Assembly: GCF_001667505.1 (NCBI RefSeq)
Contig: NZ_LZHZ01000028.1
Location: 1 to 44,705, forward strand
Length of the DNA stretch: 44,705 nucleotides
Reading direction: 5' to 3'
Source: Mycobacterium sp. ACS1612
Lineage (GTDB): Bacteria; Actinomycetota; Actinomycetes; Mycobacteriales; Mycobacteriaceae
A program made the position numbers and the translations under genes. Shown here in pieces: positions 44,501 to 44,705 of the stretch. Numbering within the stretch: position 1 is the stretch's first letter; every line of letters begins with the position of its first letter. The notes under the pieces were generated by a model. The model saw nothing but the letters and a program-made list of their open reading frames with translations. It ran no database searches and was not told the DNA's origin.

Positions 44501-44705
44501 GTCGCTGCGACACGGGCCTGGCCCGGAAGAGCGCGGCGGCTCCCAGAGGGAAGCCCCACTTCGGTGGGTTCCTGATCGTCCGCACTACAAGTACGCGGCC
44601 TTTGGCCGCGGGCTCGTTGCGCGGCCGAGCGGGTGTGTTGTTTGAGAACTCAATAGTGTGTTTGGTGGTTTTTGTTTGTTGTTTTTTGCCGCCCCTTTTT
44701 TTCCC
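44501..44705 (+). other. rRNA operon leader with BoxA antitermination site, truncated
   Basis: The leader contains a UUCG tetraloop hairpin (CCCAC-TTCG-GTGGG, 44555-44568) and a 7-bp stem (44594-44610). The BoxA element TGTTGTTTGAGAACT at 44636-44650 is followed by CAATAGTGTGTTTGGTGG, the well-known leader of mycobacterial rRNA precursors. BoxA recruits NusB/S10 to prevent Rho termination. The window stops before the 16S gene. The last ~25 bases turn into T and C runs typical of an assembly edge. Confidence 0.85.

Overview
The window is about 44.7 kb of high-GC actinobacterial DNA that I read as a Mycobacterium (Mycolicibacterium-type) chromosome. The identification rests on gene order and protein sequence: lysX, infC-rpmI-rplT-tsnR, a class III cyclase, a rhomboid-like protein, pheST, argCJBDFRGH, a lipase/AMP-binding fusion, a Trm112-like protein, a TetR/ABC-2 set, mpg and tyrS follow the same order as M. 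tuberculosis Rv1639c-Rv1689 as I remember it. The PE/PE_PGRS genes and the pks10-pks11 cluster of that species are absent. After tyrS the window ends in an rRNA-operon promoter and leader. A second rrn operon behind tyrS is characteristic of rapidly growing mycobacteria, so a rapid grower is the likely source. Both window ends are low-complexity and look like contig edges.

Region 1 (1-7.6 kb) is the accessory part. It holds a TPR protein overlapped by a CHAT-domain (caspase-like) protease, an inverted small membrane-protein gene, and two coupled genes of unknown function. This looks like a small protease-based signalling or conflict cassette and is my best candidate for an undescribed system. 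A small mycobacterial protein and an alpha/beta-hydrolase-adenylate cyclase fusion of unusual composition follow.

Region 2 (7.6-15.5 kb) has a membrane esterase, the lysX lysyl-phosphatidylglycerol synthase and a DUF1844 gene on the minus strand. Divergent from them is the infC-rpmI-rplT-tsnR translation operon, with a structured leader, an ATC start for infC and a probable CTG start for tsnR.

Region 3 (15.1-25.8 kb) carries a winged-helix-like protein, an MpaB-family oxygenase/acyl-CoA dehydrogenase pair behind a palindromic operator, a cyclase, a rhomboid-like protein, pheST, a P450, and a DUF1326/DUF2182 pair whose second gene has an in-frame stop.

Region 4 (25.8-34.2 kb) is the complete arginine operon argCJBDFRGH. 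Its genes are nearly all stop/start overlapped, and it sits behind an ARG-box-like promoter. ArgR is encoded inside the operon, which gives autogenous feedback.

Region 5 (34.2-44.7 kb) has an ABC-F protein, a lipase/degenerate AMP-binding fusion, a secreted protein, a Trm112-like protein, an ABC-2 exporter operon with its own TetR and a dyad-rich promoter, mpg, a DUF5990 gene, tyrS and the rrn leader. Many genes start 6-7 nt after a -10-like hexamer, which suggests leaderless mRNAs, common in mycobacteria.
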